Assembly: GCA_012517965.1 (NCBI GenBank) | Contig: JAAYTZ010000085.1 | Location: forward strand, 1 to 44,966 | DNA from: Propionibacterium sp. | GTDB lineage: Bacteria > Actinomycetota > Actinomycetes > Propionibacteriales > Propionibacteriaceae | DNA: 44,966 nt | Reading direction: 5' to 3' | Position numbers and translations under genes: made by a program | Shown: one piece after another, positions 37,696 to 44,966 of the stretch | Layout: every line of letters begins with the position of its first letter | Numbering within the stretch: position 1 is the first letter of the stretch | The notes under the pieces: model-generated | Told to the model about the DNA's origin: nothing | Seen by the model: only the letters and a program-made list of their open reading frames with translations | Databases searched by the model: none

Positions 37696-38553
37696 ATGGC
37701 AACACAACCCGTTCCCCAGTCGCCCCAGCCCTACCCCGTCCGGCTCGAGGGGGCGTCCACGCCCCAGGTGTCGCGCGCGCTCTGGCTGATCAAGTGGCTG
37801 CTGGCCGTGCCGCACTACTTCGCGTTGGCCCTGCTGGCGATCGGGGCCGTCTTCGTCTGGCTCTACGCGCTCGTGACCATCGTCGCCACGGGCCGTTACC
37901 CGCGGGCGGCCTTCGACTACCTCCTCGGGGTGCTGCGGTGGAGTTGGCGCGTGATGTACTACCTGTACAACGCCGGCGCGACGGACGCCTACCCGCCCTT
38001 CACGCTCGCCGACGTCCCCGACTACCCGGCCCGCCTCGACGTGGAGTATCCCGAACGCCTGTCGCAGGGGCTGGCCCTGGTGAAGTGGTGGCTGCTGGCG
38101 ATCCCGCACCACGTGCTCCTGGCGCTGATGTTCGGCTTCACGTTCGGGCGGGAGCGGGTCGAGGGTCAGGTCGTCCGGGAGTACAACTGGCCGGGCCTGG
38201 TGCCCATCTTCGTCCTCGTCGCCCTGCTGTCGGTGCTGATCAACGGCCGGTACCCCCAGCGCCTGTACGACGTCGTGATGGGCATGAACCGCTGGCGGTT
38301 CCGCGTGCTCGCCTACGTGCTGCTCATGACCGACGTCTACCCGCCCTTCCGCCTCGACGAGGGGGCGCGGGAACCCGGCGGCGCTCCGTGGCCGCCGGAA
38401 CCGGGGGCGCCGGGGTGGCGTCCGGAACCGGGGGCGCCGGGCTGGCGTCCGGAGCCGGGGGCGCCGGGGTGGCGTCCGGACCCGGGGGCCCCGGGATGGC
38501 GTCCGGAACCGGGGGCGCCCGGCGGGACTCCCCCCGGGCCGAGCGGCAGCTGA
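37696..38553 (+). CDS. DUF4389 membrane protein with C-terminal repeats
   Basis: A 285-residue protein with two related halves. Each has a membrane segment (LWLIKWLLAVPHYFALALLA and LALVKWWLLAIPHHVLLALM), then a second segment and an R-Y-P motif (ATGRYPRAAFDYLLGVLRWS and INGRYPQRLYDVVMGMNRWR). TDAYPPF and TDVYPPFRL close the halves. This is the DUF4389 pattern. The C-terminal 50 residues are five copies of GAPGWRPEP, encoded by a 27-base repeat (about 38395-38520). The function is unknown. CATCAT six bases before the ATG at 37696 suggests a leaderless mRNA. Confidence 0.88.
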   Translation: MATQPVPQSPQPYPVRLEGASTPQVSRALWLIKWLLAVPHYFALALLAIGAVFVWLYALVTIVATGRYPRAAFDYLLGVLRWSWRVMYYLYNAGATDAYPPFTLADVPDYPARLDVEYPERLSQGLALVKWWLLAIPHHVLLALMFGFTFGRERVEGQVVREYNWPGLVPIFVLVALLSVLINGRYPQRLYDVVMGMNRWRFRVLAYVLLMTDVYPPFRLDEGAREPGGAPWPPEPGAPGWRPEPGAPGWRPEPGAPGWRPDPGAPGWRPEPGAPGGTPPGPSGS

Positions 38554-38606
38554 CCCGTCGCCGCAGCCGGCCCGGAGGGGGCACCGCCCCTGGGGGCGCT
38601 GCCCGC

Positions 38607-39854
38607 TCAGACGGCGGCCGGGCGCTTCAGGTTGAGCGGCTCACCGGTGGCCGCGGCCGACCCGGCGGCGGTGAACACCACGTCGGTCGACGAGTTGAGC
38701 GCGGTCTCCATGGAGTCCTGCACGACGCTGATCACGAAGCCGATCGCCACCACCTGCATGGCGATCTCGGTCGGGATGCCGAACAGGGCGCACGCCATGG
38801 GGATGAGCAGCAGCGAACCGCCCGCCACGCCGGACACGCCGGCCGCGGCGAACGACGACACGATCGACAACAGGAGGGCGGTCGGAATGTCCACCGGAAT
38901 GCCGAGCGTGTGGGTCGCCGCGAGCGTCATGACGGTGATCGTGATCGCCGCCCCGGCCATGTTCACGGTGGCGCCGAGCGGGATCGTGATCGAGTAGGTG
39001 TCCTCGTGCAGGCCCATCCGCTTGCACAGCGCCAGGTTGACCGGGATGTTGGCGGCCGAGCTGCGGGTGAAGAAGGCGGTGATGCCGCTGTCGCGCAGGG
39101 CGGTCAGCACCAGCGGGTACGGGTTGCGGCGCAGTTTCCAGAACACGAACAGCGGGTTCACCACCAGCGCCACGATCAGCATGCTGCCGACGATCACCAG
39201 CAGCAGTTGGCCGTACCCGAGCAGGGCGCCCAGCCCGGCCTCCCCGAGCGTGCCGGCCACGAGGCCGAAGATGCCGATCGGGGCGAACCGGATCACGATG
39301 CGCACGACCGAGGACACCGCGTCCGCCAGGTCGGTCAGCATCGTGCGGGTGGCCTGGTTGGCGTGGCGCAGCGCCATCCCCAGCAGGATCGCCCAGACGA
39401 GGATGCCGATGAAGTTGGCCTCCATCAGCGCCTTGACCGGGTTGGCGACGGCGCTCAGCAGGAAGTTCCGGAGCACCTCGACGATGCCCCCCGGGGGCTC
39501 GCCGCTGGCGGCCTCGGTGTTCAGGACCAGCGTGGTGGGGAACAGGAAGCTGGCGACCACGGCGACCAGCGCGGCGGCGACGGTGCCCAGCAGGTAGAGC
39601 ACCAGGATGGGTTTGATGTGGGTCGGCTGGCCGTGCTGGTGGCTGGCGATCGCCGCCATGACCAGCACGAAGACCAGGATGGGCGCGACGGCCTTGAGGG
39701 CCGAGATGAACAGGGCGCCGAGGATCGACACCGAGGCGGTCGCCGCGGGCGCGACGACGGCCAGCAGGATGCCGAGAACCAGGCCGATCGTGATCTGCGA
39801 GATGAGGCTGAGGCTCAGCAACTGCTGAATGCCGAAGAGTCGTCTGGTGGCCAT
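38607..39854 (-). CDS. sstT: Serine/threonine:Na+ symporter SstT
   Basis: A 415-residue transporter of the dicarboxylate/amino acid:cation symporter family, importing serine and threonine with Na+. SstT-specific sequence is clear: [117 protein letters not shown] and [20 protein letters not shown]. The two re-entrant hairpins ([11 protein letters not shown] and the [11 protein letters not shown] region) are intact, as is the Na+-site NMAGAA. The length is normal. It is a single gene pointing left; the DUF4389 gene converges on it. Confidence 0.95.
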   Translation of the reverse strand: MATRRLFGIQQLLSLSLISQITIGLVLGILLAVVAPAATASVSILGALFISALKAVAPILVFVLVMAAIASHQHGQPTHIKPILVLYLLGTVAAALVAVVASFLFPTTLVLNTEAASGEPPGGIVEVLRNFLLSAVANPVKALMEANFIGILVWAILLGMALRHANQATRTMLTDLADAVSSVVRIVIRFAPIGIFGLVAGTLGEAGLGALLGYGQLLLVIVGSMLIVALVVNPLFVFWKLRRNPYPLVLTALRDSGITAFFTRSSAANIPVNLALCKRMGLHEDTYSITIPLGATVNMAGAAITITVMTLAATHTLGIPVDIPTALLLSIVSSFAAAGVSGVAGGSLLLIPMACALFGIPTEIAMQVVAIGFVISVVQDSMETALNSSTDVVFTAAGSAAATGEPLNLKRPAAV

Positions 39855-39960
39855 GGCGACATTGTGGCCGCTCCGAACCCCGGGCGGCGGGCGGAAGGGC
39901 GGCGATCCGTGATTCCGGCGGCCCGGGGCCGCTCGCGCGGCGGCCGCGAGCCGAGCCCGG

Positions 39961-41898
39961 TCAGGGTTCCGGTGTGGGTTGGGTCGCCACGCCGTCGGAC
40001 CGCAGCTTGTCCAGCCGGTTCCGCAGCAGCGCGACCCGATGGGCGTTGCCGGCCAACCCGAGGTAGCGCTCGCCGAACACGAACAACAACGCGTCGTCCA
40101 GCCGCCGCACGGCGCCGGGCGGGTACCGGTAGTTCATGCGCTCCGCGATGGTCGAGTCCCCGGCCGGCAGCGCCCCCGCCAGCTCCCGCAGCGACGTCAT
40201 CCCCAGTTCGGCCAGCAGGCCCGCCATCCAGGTGTAGTGGTCGGTGCGCGACCAGCCGGCGTCCGGGAACCGTCCGGCCAGGAACGCCGCGAGCTCCTGG
40301 TCCCCGATCCGCAGCTCGGCCGCGCCCGACGCGGGCGTCCGCCCCGCCATCCCCTCCCGCAGCCGGTTGCGGATCGTCTCGAACTCGCGATCGGCCAGCT
40401 CCAGCAACCCGGCGGCCAGCGTGAACCGGCGGTCCAGGTCGGGGGCGATCGCCTCCGGGATCGACCCCTTGTAGCGGATGTCGTGCTCGAACTCCGCCCA
40501 AGCGTGCTGGAGCACCGTCCGCAGCTGGATCTGCGCGCTCGGCACCCGCAGACCCGCGAGGTCGGCGTCCCCCACCCACGCCCCGTCCAGGGCGACCTGG
40601 AGGTGCCGGCTGACGTAGCCGAACCGCCCCGAGTGGGCCGTCGCCTGGCCCAGGTCCTTGTCGTCGACCACGGTCAGCTGGTCGGCGACCAGGCCCGCGA
40701 CGGCGGCGACGTCGCTCGTCACGTACGTGATGACGCGGACGCCGATCTGGTCGGTGATGTCGGCCAGCGGGTCGGGGTACAGCGGCACGCCGCCCGGCCG
40801 TTTGCCGCTCTTGGCCGCGAACGACGCCACGCCCTTGCCCCGCCAGGCCACGTCCAGGTAGTTGATGCCCGCGTCGTCCAGCACCGTGGTCAGCCACGCC
40901 GCCAGCCGCCGGGCCAGGTCGGCGACACGCGGTTGGAGCAGCGCGTACCTCCGGACCGCCTCGCGCACCACCGCCGCCTCCTGCGGCGTCGGTTCCCCGG
41001 ACGCCGCCGGTGCGGCGGGCGTCGGGGTCGGTTCCGGTCCGGTCCCGGACGCCGCGGGCGCCGCCGTCGCGGTCCCGGCGGCGACGGCGTCCGGCCCGCC
41101 GCCGAGCGGGGGCGACTCGGCTGGCGATGCGAGCGCCGGCACCGCGCGCGGGCGCGGCGACGGCAGGAGGCCGTCGGGGAGGGTCGGCGTCACGATGGCG
41201 CCGGTGGCGGCGTCCCCGTAGGTGGTGAGCGTGGCCGGCCGGCGTTCGGCGAGCAGGGCGACGTAGGCGCACACGACGGCGTCCAGCGGATCCTCGACGC
41301 GCCGCAGCTCGCTCTTGCGGGTCGCGGCGGCCACCTGGGCGACGAGCGCCGCCCACTCCGCGCTGCGGGTCAGCAGCAGCGGCGGGGCGGCGTCCGCGAG
41401 CCCCTCGAGCAGCCCGACCAGCCGCAGGGTCTCGCCCTGCACGAGGGGGAACGGCCGGTTGGGGCGCTGCTTGTACTTGAGGGTGCGGCCGAGCCGGAAC
41501 AGCGCCACGAGCGCGGCGTGCGGGTAGACCTCCAGGGCGCGGCGCCGGGCTGCGGCCGGGTCGAGGTCGAGGCCGAGCCGGGCGGCCAGCCGGGCCCCGC
41601 GCGCGCCGCCGCCGAACTCGGGCTTGCCGGTGTTGGCGGGGTGGGTGCCCGCGTCGAACCGGGCGAAGTCGTGGTTGAGCGCCGCCTCGCACGGCCGGTT
41701 GCCGGTCGGGTTCGTGACCACCAGCGGTGCGTCGATGCCGACCACACAGTCGCCCGCGACGTAGTCGGCGAGCTCCGCCACGATGGCCTCGTCGGTCGTC
41801 GCCCGGGCCAGGTGCACCAGGGCCCCCGCCTCGTCCAGCACGGCGAGCCCGGACGCGGCCCGCTCGCCCCAGGCGAGGTCGATGCCGACGAAGAACAT
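39961..41898 (-). CDS. DUF429 domain fused to a RelA/SpoT-type (p)ppGpp synthetase domain
   Basis: A single 645-residue frame. Residues 1-230 are DUF429, an RNase H-like fold: FVGIDLAWG (Asp7), [10 protein letters not shown] (Asp56), GTHPANT, and [16 protein letters not shown] (Asp203, Asp206). A Pro/Ala-rich linker (about 240-305) leads to a RelA_SpoT domain, 315-480: [37 protein letters not shown] (Asp383), [15 protein letters not shown] and [20 protein letters not shown]. The usual E-x-Q-[IL]-R-T motif reads QIQLRT here, so the Mg2+-binding Glu is Gln456. A helical C-terminal domain follows (480-640). No HD hydrolase or TGS/ACT parts are present. Activity is uncertain. Confidence 0.88.
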   Translation of the reverse strand: MFFVGIDLAWGERAASGLAVLDEAGALVHLARATTDEAIVAELADYVAGDCVVGIDAPLVVTNPTGNRPCEAALNHDFARFDAGTHPANTGKPEFGGGARGARLAARLGLDLDPAAARRRALEVYPHAALVALFRLGRTLKYKQRPNRPFPLVQGETLRLVGLLEGLADAAPPLLLTRSAEWAALVAQVAAATRKSELRRVEDPLDAVVCAYVALLAERRPATLTTYGDAATGAIVTPTLPDGLLPSPRPRAVPALASPAESPPLGGGPDAVAAGTATAAPAASGTGPEPTPTPAAPAASGEPTPQEAAVVREAVRRYALLQPRVADLARRLAAWLTTVLDDAGINYLDVAWRGKGVASFAAKSGKRPGGVPLYPDPLADITDQIGVRVITYVTSDVAAVAGLVADQLTVVDDKDLGQATAHSGRFGYVSRHLQVALDGAWVGDADLAGLRVPSAQIQLRTVLQHAWAEFEHDIRYKGSIPEAIAPDLDRRFTLAAGLLELADREFETIRNRLREGMAGRTPASGAAELRIGDQELAAFLAGRFPDAGWSRTDHYTWMAGLLAELGMTSLRELAGALPAGDSTIAERMNYRYPPGAVRRLDDALLFVFGERYLGLAGNAHRVALLRNRLDKLRSDGVATQPTPEP

Positions 41899-41908
41899 CG
41901 GGGGCCGC

Positions 41909-42490
41909 TCAGACGTCCAGGATCAGCGCCAACTCGTCGAGGCCGCGGCGCAGGCGCGGGGCGGCGTCCCGTTGCCGGATCTCCTCCGGCAGATCGGCGG
42001 CCGCGTCGTAGCGGCCGACGGCGACCACCGTCACCGGGACGAGCTCCGGCGGCAGTGCGAACGCAGCCCGCAGGGCGTCCGGGTCGAAGCCGCCCATCTG
42101 CCGGACGCTCAGCCCGCGCGACTCGGCCTCGACCGTCAGGTGGGCGACGGCCTGGCCCAGGTCGTACTCGGCCCACCGCAGCGGCCGGCCGTCACGCTGG
42201 GTCTCGGCGAGGGCGACGATCAGAACGCTGGCCCGCGGGGCCCAGCCCTGGTTGACCGGCCGCAACGCGGCGACGATCGACGCGAAGGTGGGGGTGCCGC
42301 GGCGTCCGACGATGAACCGGGACGGCTGGGCGTTGTTCGCCGACGGGGCCCAGCGGGCGGCTTCGCCGAGGGCCGTGAGGTCGTCGGGGGCGATCTCGAA
42401 GTCGGCGTCGAACGAACGGGGGCTCCAGCGGTCGGCCAGCTGATCGGTGAGCGGCACGGAGGTGGCGTTGCGTGGGTGCTGAGGGGTCAC
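41909..42490 (-). CDS. Nitroreductase-family flavoprotein
   Basis: A 193-residue FMN-dependent oxidoreductase. The opening [20 protein letters not shown] carries the R-W-S-P-R-x-F phosphate-binding motif. It is followed by [20 protein letters not shown] (the A-P-S-x-x-N-x-Q-P flavin site), [20 protein letters not shown], and [20 protein letters not shown]. The FMN-binding end [20 protein letters not shown] and [11 protein letters not shown] completes it. It resembles the malonic-semialdehyde-reductase or YdjA-like branch more than classic nitroreductases; the substrate is unknown. Ten bases separate it from the fusion gene downstream, so the two may be co-transcribed. Confidence 0.92.
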   Translation of the reverse strand: MTPQHPRNATSVPLTDQLADRWSPRSFDADFEIAPDDLTALGEAARWAPSANNAQPSRFIVGRRGTPTFASIVAALRPVNQGWAPRASVLIVALAETQRDGRPLRWAEYDLGQAVAHLTVEAESRGLSVRQMGGFDPDALRAAFALPPELVPVTVVAVGRYDAAADLPEEIRQRDAAPRLRRGLDELALILDV

Positions 42491-42531
42491 GGGCTCACCC
42501 TACTGCGGGCCTCCTGCGCGCGGCGCCGGGC

Positions 42532-42537
42532 TAGCAT
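42532..42537 (+). promoter_or_regulatory. -10 box of metK
   Basis: TAGCAT lies 19 bases before the GTG at 42557, followed by the ribosome binding site AGGGAGG. Confidence 0.45.
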
Positions 42538-42556
42538 CGGCGGCAGGGAGGCAGCC

Positions 42557-43750
42557 GTGCGCACGTGGTTCTTCACCTCGGAGTCGGTCACCGAGGGGCA
42601 TCCGGACAAGGTCTGCGACCAGATCGCGGACGCCGTCCTGGACGAGATCCTCGCCCAGGACCCGGACGCCCGGGTGGCCTGCGACGTGTCCGCCGGCACC
42701 GGGCTGATCATGATCTGCGGGCAGATCACCACCACCGCCGACGTCGACCTGCCGGGGATCGCCCGGGGGGTGCTCGCCGACATCGGCTACCACGACAGCC
42801 GCTTCGGCATCGACGCCACCGGCTGCGCGGTGCTGACCGGCCTCGACCGCCAGTCGCCCGACATCGCCGCCGGGGTCAGTTCCTCCGTCGAGCACCGGAC
42901 GGGCTCCGCGGACGCCCACGACCGGCTCGGGGCAGGCGACCAGGGCCTCATGTTCGGGTTCGCATGCACCGAGACCCCCGAGTTGATGCCGCTGCCGATC
43001 ACGCTCGCGCACCGGCTGGCGCGGCGGCTGGCGGACGTCCGCCGCTCCGGCGCCCTGCCGTACCTGCGTCCCGACGGCAAGACCCAGGTCACCGTCGAGT
43101 ACGCGGGTCCCCGGCCCGTCCGGGTGGACGCCGTCGTGGTCGCCTGCCAGCACGCCGAGGGCGTCGACCCGGAGCGAATCCGGCGCGACGTGATCGACCA
43201 GGTGATCCGGGCCGTCGTGCCCGGCGACCTGATCGACGACCGCACCCGGTTCGTCGTCAACGGCGCCGGCCGGTTCGTCACCGGCGGGCCCGCGGGGGAC
43301 ACCGGCTGGGTCGGCAAGAAGATCATCGTCGACACGTACGGCGGCTACGCCCGGCACGGCGGCGGGTCGTTCTCCGGGAAGGATCCGACCAAGGTCGACC
43401 GGTCCGGGGCCTACGCCGCCCGCTACGTCGCCAAGAACGTGGTGGCCGCCGGGCTCGCCGAGCGCTGCGAGGTGCAGATCGCGTACGCCATCGGCGTGGC
43501 GCGCCCGGTGTCGATCCTGGTCGACACCGCCGGCACCGGAACCATCGCCGACGAGGCCATCGAGCGGCTGATCGCCCGGCACTTCGACCTGCGTCCGGCC
43601 GCGATCATCGCCCACTTCGACCTGCGGCGTCCGCTGTACCGGCCGCTGGCCTGCTACGGGCACCTGGGGCGTCCGGAGCTCGACCTGCCCTGGGAGCGCA
43701 CCGACAAGGCGGACCTCCTCCGTGCCGCCGCGGCGGGGGCGTCCGGGTAG
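42557..43750 (+). CDS. metK: S-adenosylmethionine synthase
   Basis: It makes S-adenosylmethionine from methionine and ATP. The 397-residue protein has the conserved MetK segments: [65 protein letters not shown], and the phosphate loop [20 protein letters not shown] with [14 protein letters not shown]. The signature hexapeptide GAGDQG is intact. The start is GTG with AGGGAGG. The order of the three domains and length are normal. It stands divergent from the nitroreductase gene rather than near priA or coaBC as in many actinobacteria. Confidence 0.97.
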   Translation: MRTWFFTSESVTEGHPDKVCDQIADAVLDEILAQDPDARVACDVSAGTGLIMICGQITTTADVDLPGIARGVLADIGYHDSRFGIDATGCAVLTGLDRQSPDIAAGVSSSVEHRTGSADAHDRLGAGDQGLMFGFACTETPELMPLPITLAHRLARRLADVRRSGALPYLRPDGKTQVTVEYAGPRPVRVDAVVVACQHAEGVDPERIRRDVIDQVIRAVVPGDLIDDRTRFVVNGAGRFVTGGPAGDTGWVGKKIIVDTYGGYARHGGGSFSGKDPTKVDRSGAYAARYVAKNVVAAGLAERCEVQIAYAIGVARPVSILVDTAGTGTIADEAIERLIARHFDLRPAAIIAHFDLRRPLYRPLACYGHLGRPELDLPWERTDKADLLRAAAAGASG

Positions 43751-43790
43751 GGGGCGACCGCCGCGGGACGGGCGGGGCGGCGTCCGGGGC

Positions 43791-44543
43791 TCAGCGCCAG
43801 TGCGGAACGACGCGGCGGAGCGCCGGCCGGCCGGCCCGCAGCGGCCACGCGAGCACCGCCAGCGTGGCGAGGGCGGCGACGTGGCTGGTCAGGAGGTCCT
43901 CCATGGTGTCGAGCAGGGCCGCCCGGCCGACCAGGGGCGTGCCGTCCTGGTGCGCGAACCGTTGCATGTTCAGGCCGAGGGCGCCGTCGAGCGCCAGCTC
44001 GACGAACTCCCACAGGACGCCGCCCAGGGCGGCGAAGGCGTACGCGAACAGGGCCGCGAGCCACAGCGGGGGGCGGGCGACGACGGGCGGCTCGGCGGGG
44101 TGGGGGCGGGGCTGGACCGCGGCGTCCGGGCCGAGCGCGCCGAGCATGCCCAGGCCGGCGAGCACCAGCAGGACCGCCGACCAGGCGTGCTGCAGGGTGT
44201 CCCAGGAGGGGACGAGCCAGTAGGCGCCGTAGGCCGACCCCAGCACCAGCGTCATGAAGACGAAGGCGGCGAACGCGACCCGCCAGGGGCCGGGCAGGAA
44301 CAACCGGGTGCGCCGGTGCACCAGCTCGGCGATCGCCAGGATCGGCAGGCCCAGCAGGCTCTGCCCGGCGTGCAGCGCGGCGGCGGTGCGTTCGGGGCCG
44401 GGGGCGGCGCCGAGGGCGCGCAGCGCGTGGTCGGCTGCGGCGACGCCGAAGCCGAGCGCGAACAGCCCGATGAGGAGCCGGGAGGCGGTGCCGGTGTCGC
44501 CGCGGCGCAGGCGCGGGGCGGGGCGGTGGTCGGGTTCGGCCAT
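43791..44543 (-). CDS. Polytopic membrane protein (YjdF/DUF2238-like)
   Basis: A 250-residue protein with about seven membrane helices: ASRLLIGLFALGFGVAAADH, ALHAGQSLLGLPILAIAEL, AFAAFVFMTLVLGSAYGAYW, HAWSAVLLVLAGLGMLGALG, WLAALFAYAFAALGGVLWEF, and a last one before RAGRPALRR. DTLQHAWSAV and LWEFVELALDG then LDTMEDLLTSHVAA recall the pattern 'D-x-x-x-H ... E-x-x-E ... DT-x-x-D' of the YjdF/DUF2238 family, whose function is unknown. Its stop codon lies 40 bases from metK, converging with it, and its start is 7 bases from the next leftward gene. Confidence 0.8.
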   Translation of the reverse strand: MAEPDHRPAPRLRRGDTGTASRLLIGLFALGFGVAAADHALRALGAAPGPERTAAALHAGQSLLGLPILAIAELVHRRTRLFLPGPWRVAFAAFVFMTLVLGSAYGAYWLVPSWDTLQHAWSAVLLVLAGLGMLGALGPDAAVQPRPHPAEPPVVARPPLWLAALFAYAFAALGGVLWEFVELALDGALGLNMQRFAHQDGTPLVGRAALLDTMEDLLTSHVAALATLAVLAWPLRAGRPALRRVVPHWR

Positions 44544-44550
44544 GGCGGGA

Positions 44551-44966
44551 TCAGTAGGCCGTCAGGACGCCGACGAGGGCGACCAGGAGCCGGTCGAGCT
44601 CTTCTTCGGTGAGCTGCCGGGTGCCGACGAACCGGGCGGCCAGGTCGGCGAGCCGGACGGCGACGTTCTCGGCGGTGAGGCCGTCGGACGCCTCGGCCCA
44701 CGCCCGCGTGAGGATCTTCCGCGCCCCGGGGTTGCGGACGGACGCGATGGCGTCCGTCAGGGCTGCCCGGGCGGCGGCCGGGTCGACCGGCGGCGGGGTC
44801 GGGGGAGTGGTCGTGCTGGGCGTGGTGGTGGTCGTGACCGGCGGCATCGCGGTGGTGGTGGCCGGCGGGGGCGGGGAGGAGCGCGTGGGCCGGCTGGGCG
44901 GCTCGGTCGGGCGCGGGGGCTTGCCGGGCGACCGGGGCGAGGTGGCGGTCGGCCCCGGCGCGGCCG
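44551..44966 (-). CDS. Pro/Thr-rich protein, N-terminal part outside window
   Basis: The frame is open to the right edge of the window. The visible N-terminal side is low complexity (SPRSPGKPPRPTEPPSRP, then PPVTTTTTPSTTTPPTPPP), and the C-terminal 75 residues are helical: DPAAARAALTDAIASVRNPG, ARKILTRAWAEASDGLTAEN, QLTEEELDRLLVALVGVLTAY. A Pro/Thr linker before a small helical domain suggests a surface protein or kinase tail. An ATG at 44847 could start a 98-residue protein, but the linker continues upstream of it, so I treat it as partial. Confidence 0.6.
   Translation of the reverse strand, partial: AAPGPTATSPRSPGKPPRPTEPPSRPTRSSPPPPATTTAMPPVTTTTTPSTTTPPTPPPVDPAAARAALTDAIASVRNPGARKILTRAWAEASDGLTAENVAVRLADLAARFVGTRQLTEEELDRLLVALVGVLTAY

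Noticed and set aside
38395-38530. 27-base tandem repeat as a CRISPR-like array
   Set aside because: Units are contiguous without spacers and encode GAPGWRPEP copies in the DUF4389 protein.

Overview
The window is very GC-rich DNA with strong G/C preference at third codon positions, GTG starts, ATGA/GTGA overlapping genes and TANNNT-type -10 boxes directly in front of start codons. Together with the recO-zur-glyS and dgt-dnaG neighbourhoods, a WhiB-like protein and an actinobacterial type of (p)ppGpp synthetase, this indicates a chromosome of a high-GC actinobacterium, possibly Propionibacteriaceae; I cannot name a genus.

Left core (1-16.6 kb): the end of an unknown gene, recO and zur (leftward), an ABM-domain protein, glyS with a strong terminator, dusB, a SOUL heme-binding protein with a repeat-rich membrane protein, dgt, a DUF4185 protein, dnaG, a sigma-70 factor, a small conserved protein, and an 851-residue protein joining a KaiC/RadA-like domain that lacks Walker A to a PEP-synthase-type ATP-grasp domain. 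It ends with a CAU-anticodon tRNA and tRNA-Asn.

Integrated element (16662-25545, about 8.9 kb): a 31-bp duplication of the tRNA-Asn 3' end marks attL and attR. The left part holds small rightward coupled genes and broken fragments. The right part is leftward: integrase, excisionase, DUF6011 protein, RecA-like ATPase, WhiB-like protein, scaffold and HK97-type major capsid protein. There is no portal, terminase, tail or lysis gene, so it is either a capsid-encoding satellite or a shrunken prophage.

Accessory stretch (25.6-29.1 kb): a DUF2200 protein, a fragment of a clostripain-like (C11) peptidase, and a divergent pair that is the best candidate for an undescribed system. One gene encodes a CHAT (caspase-like) protease ending in a death-like effector-associated domain; the other a single-pass membrane protein whose cytoplasmic N-terminus carries the same kind of domain. 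A tandem repeat separates them.

Right core (29.1-45 kb): DUF427 protein, small membrane protein, lycopene cyclase, secreted SGNH hydrolase, then a metal-homeostasis cluster: OmpR-type two-component system, cueP with an 11-bp direct-repeat operator, a 5'-truncated ZIP transporter, a lipoprotein, and a TerC protein behind a yybP-ykoY (Mn2+) riboswitch. Then come a DUF4389 protein, sstT, a DUF429-RelA/SpoT fusion, a nitroreductase, metK, a polytopic membrane protein and a Pro/Thr-rich protein running off the right edge. All calls come from reading the sequence; no database search was run.
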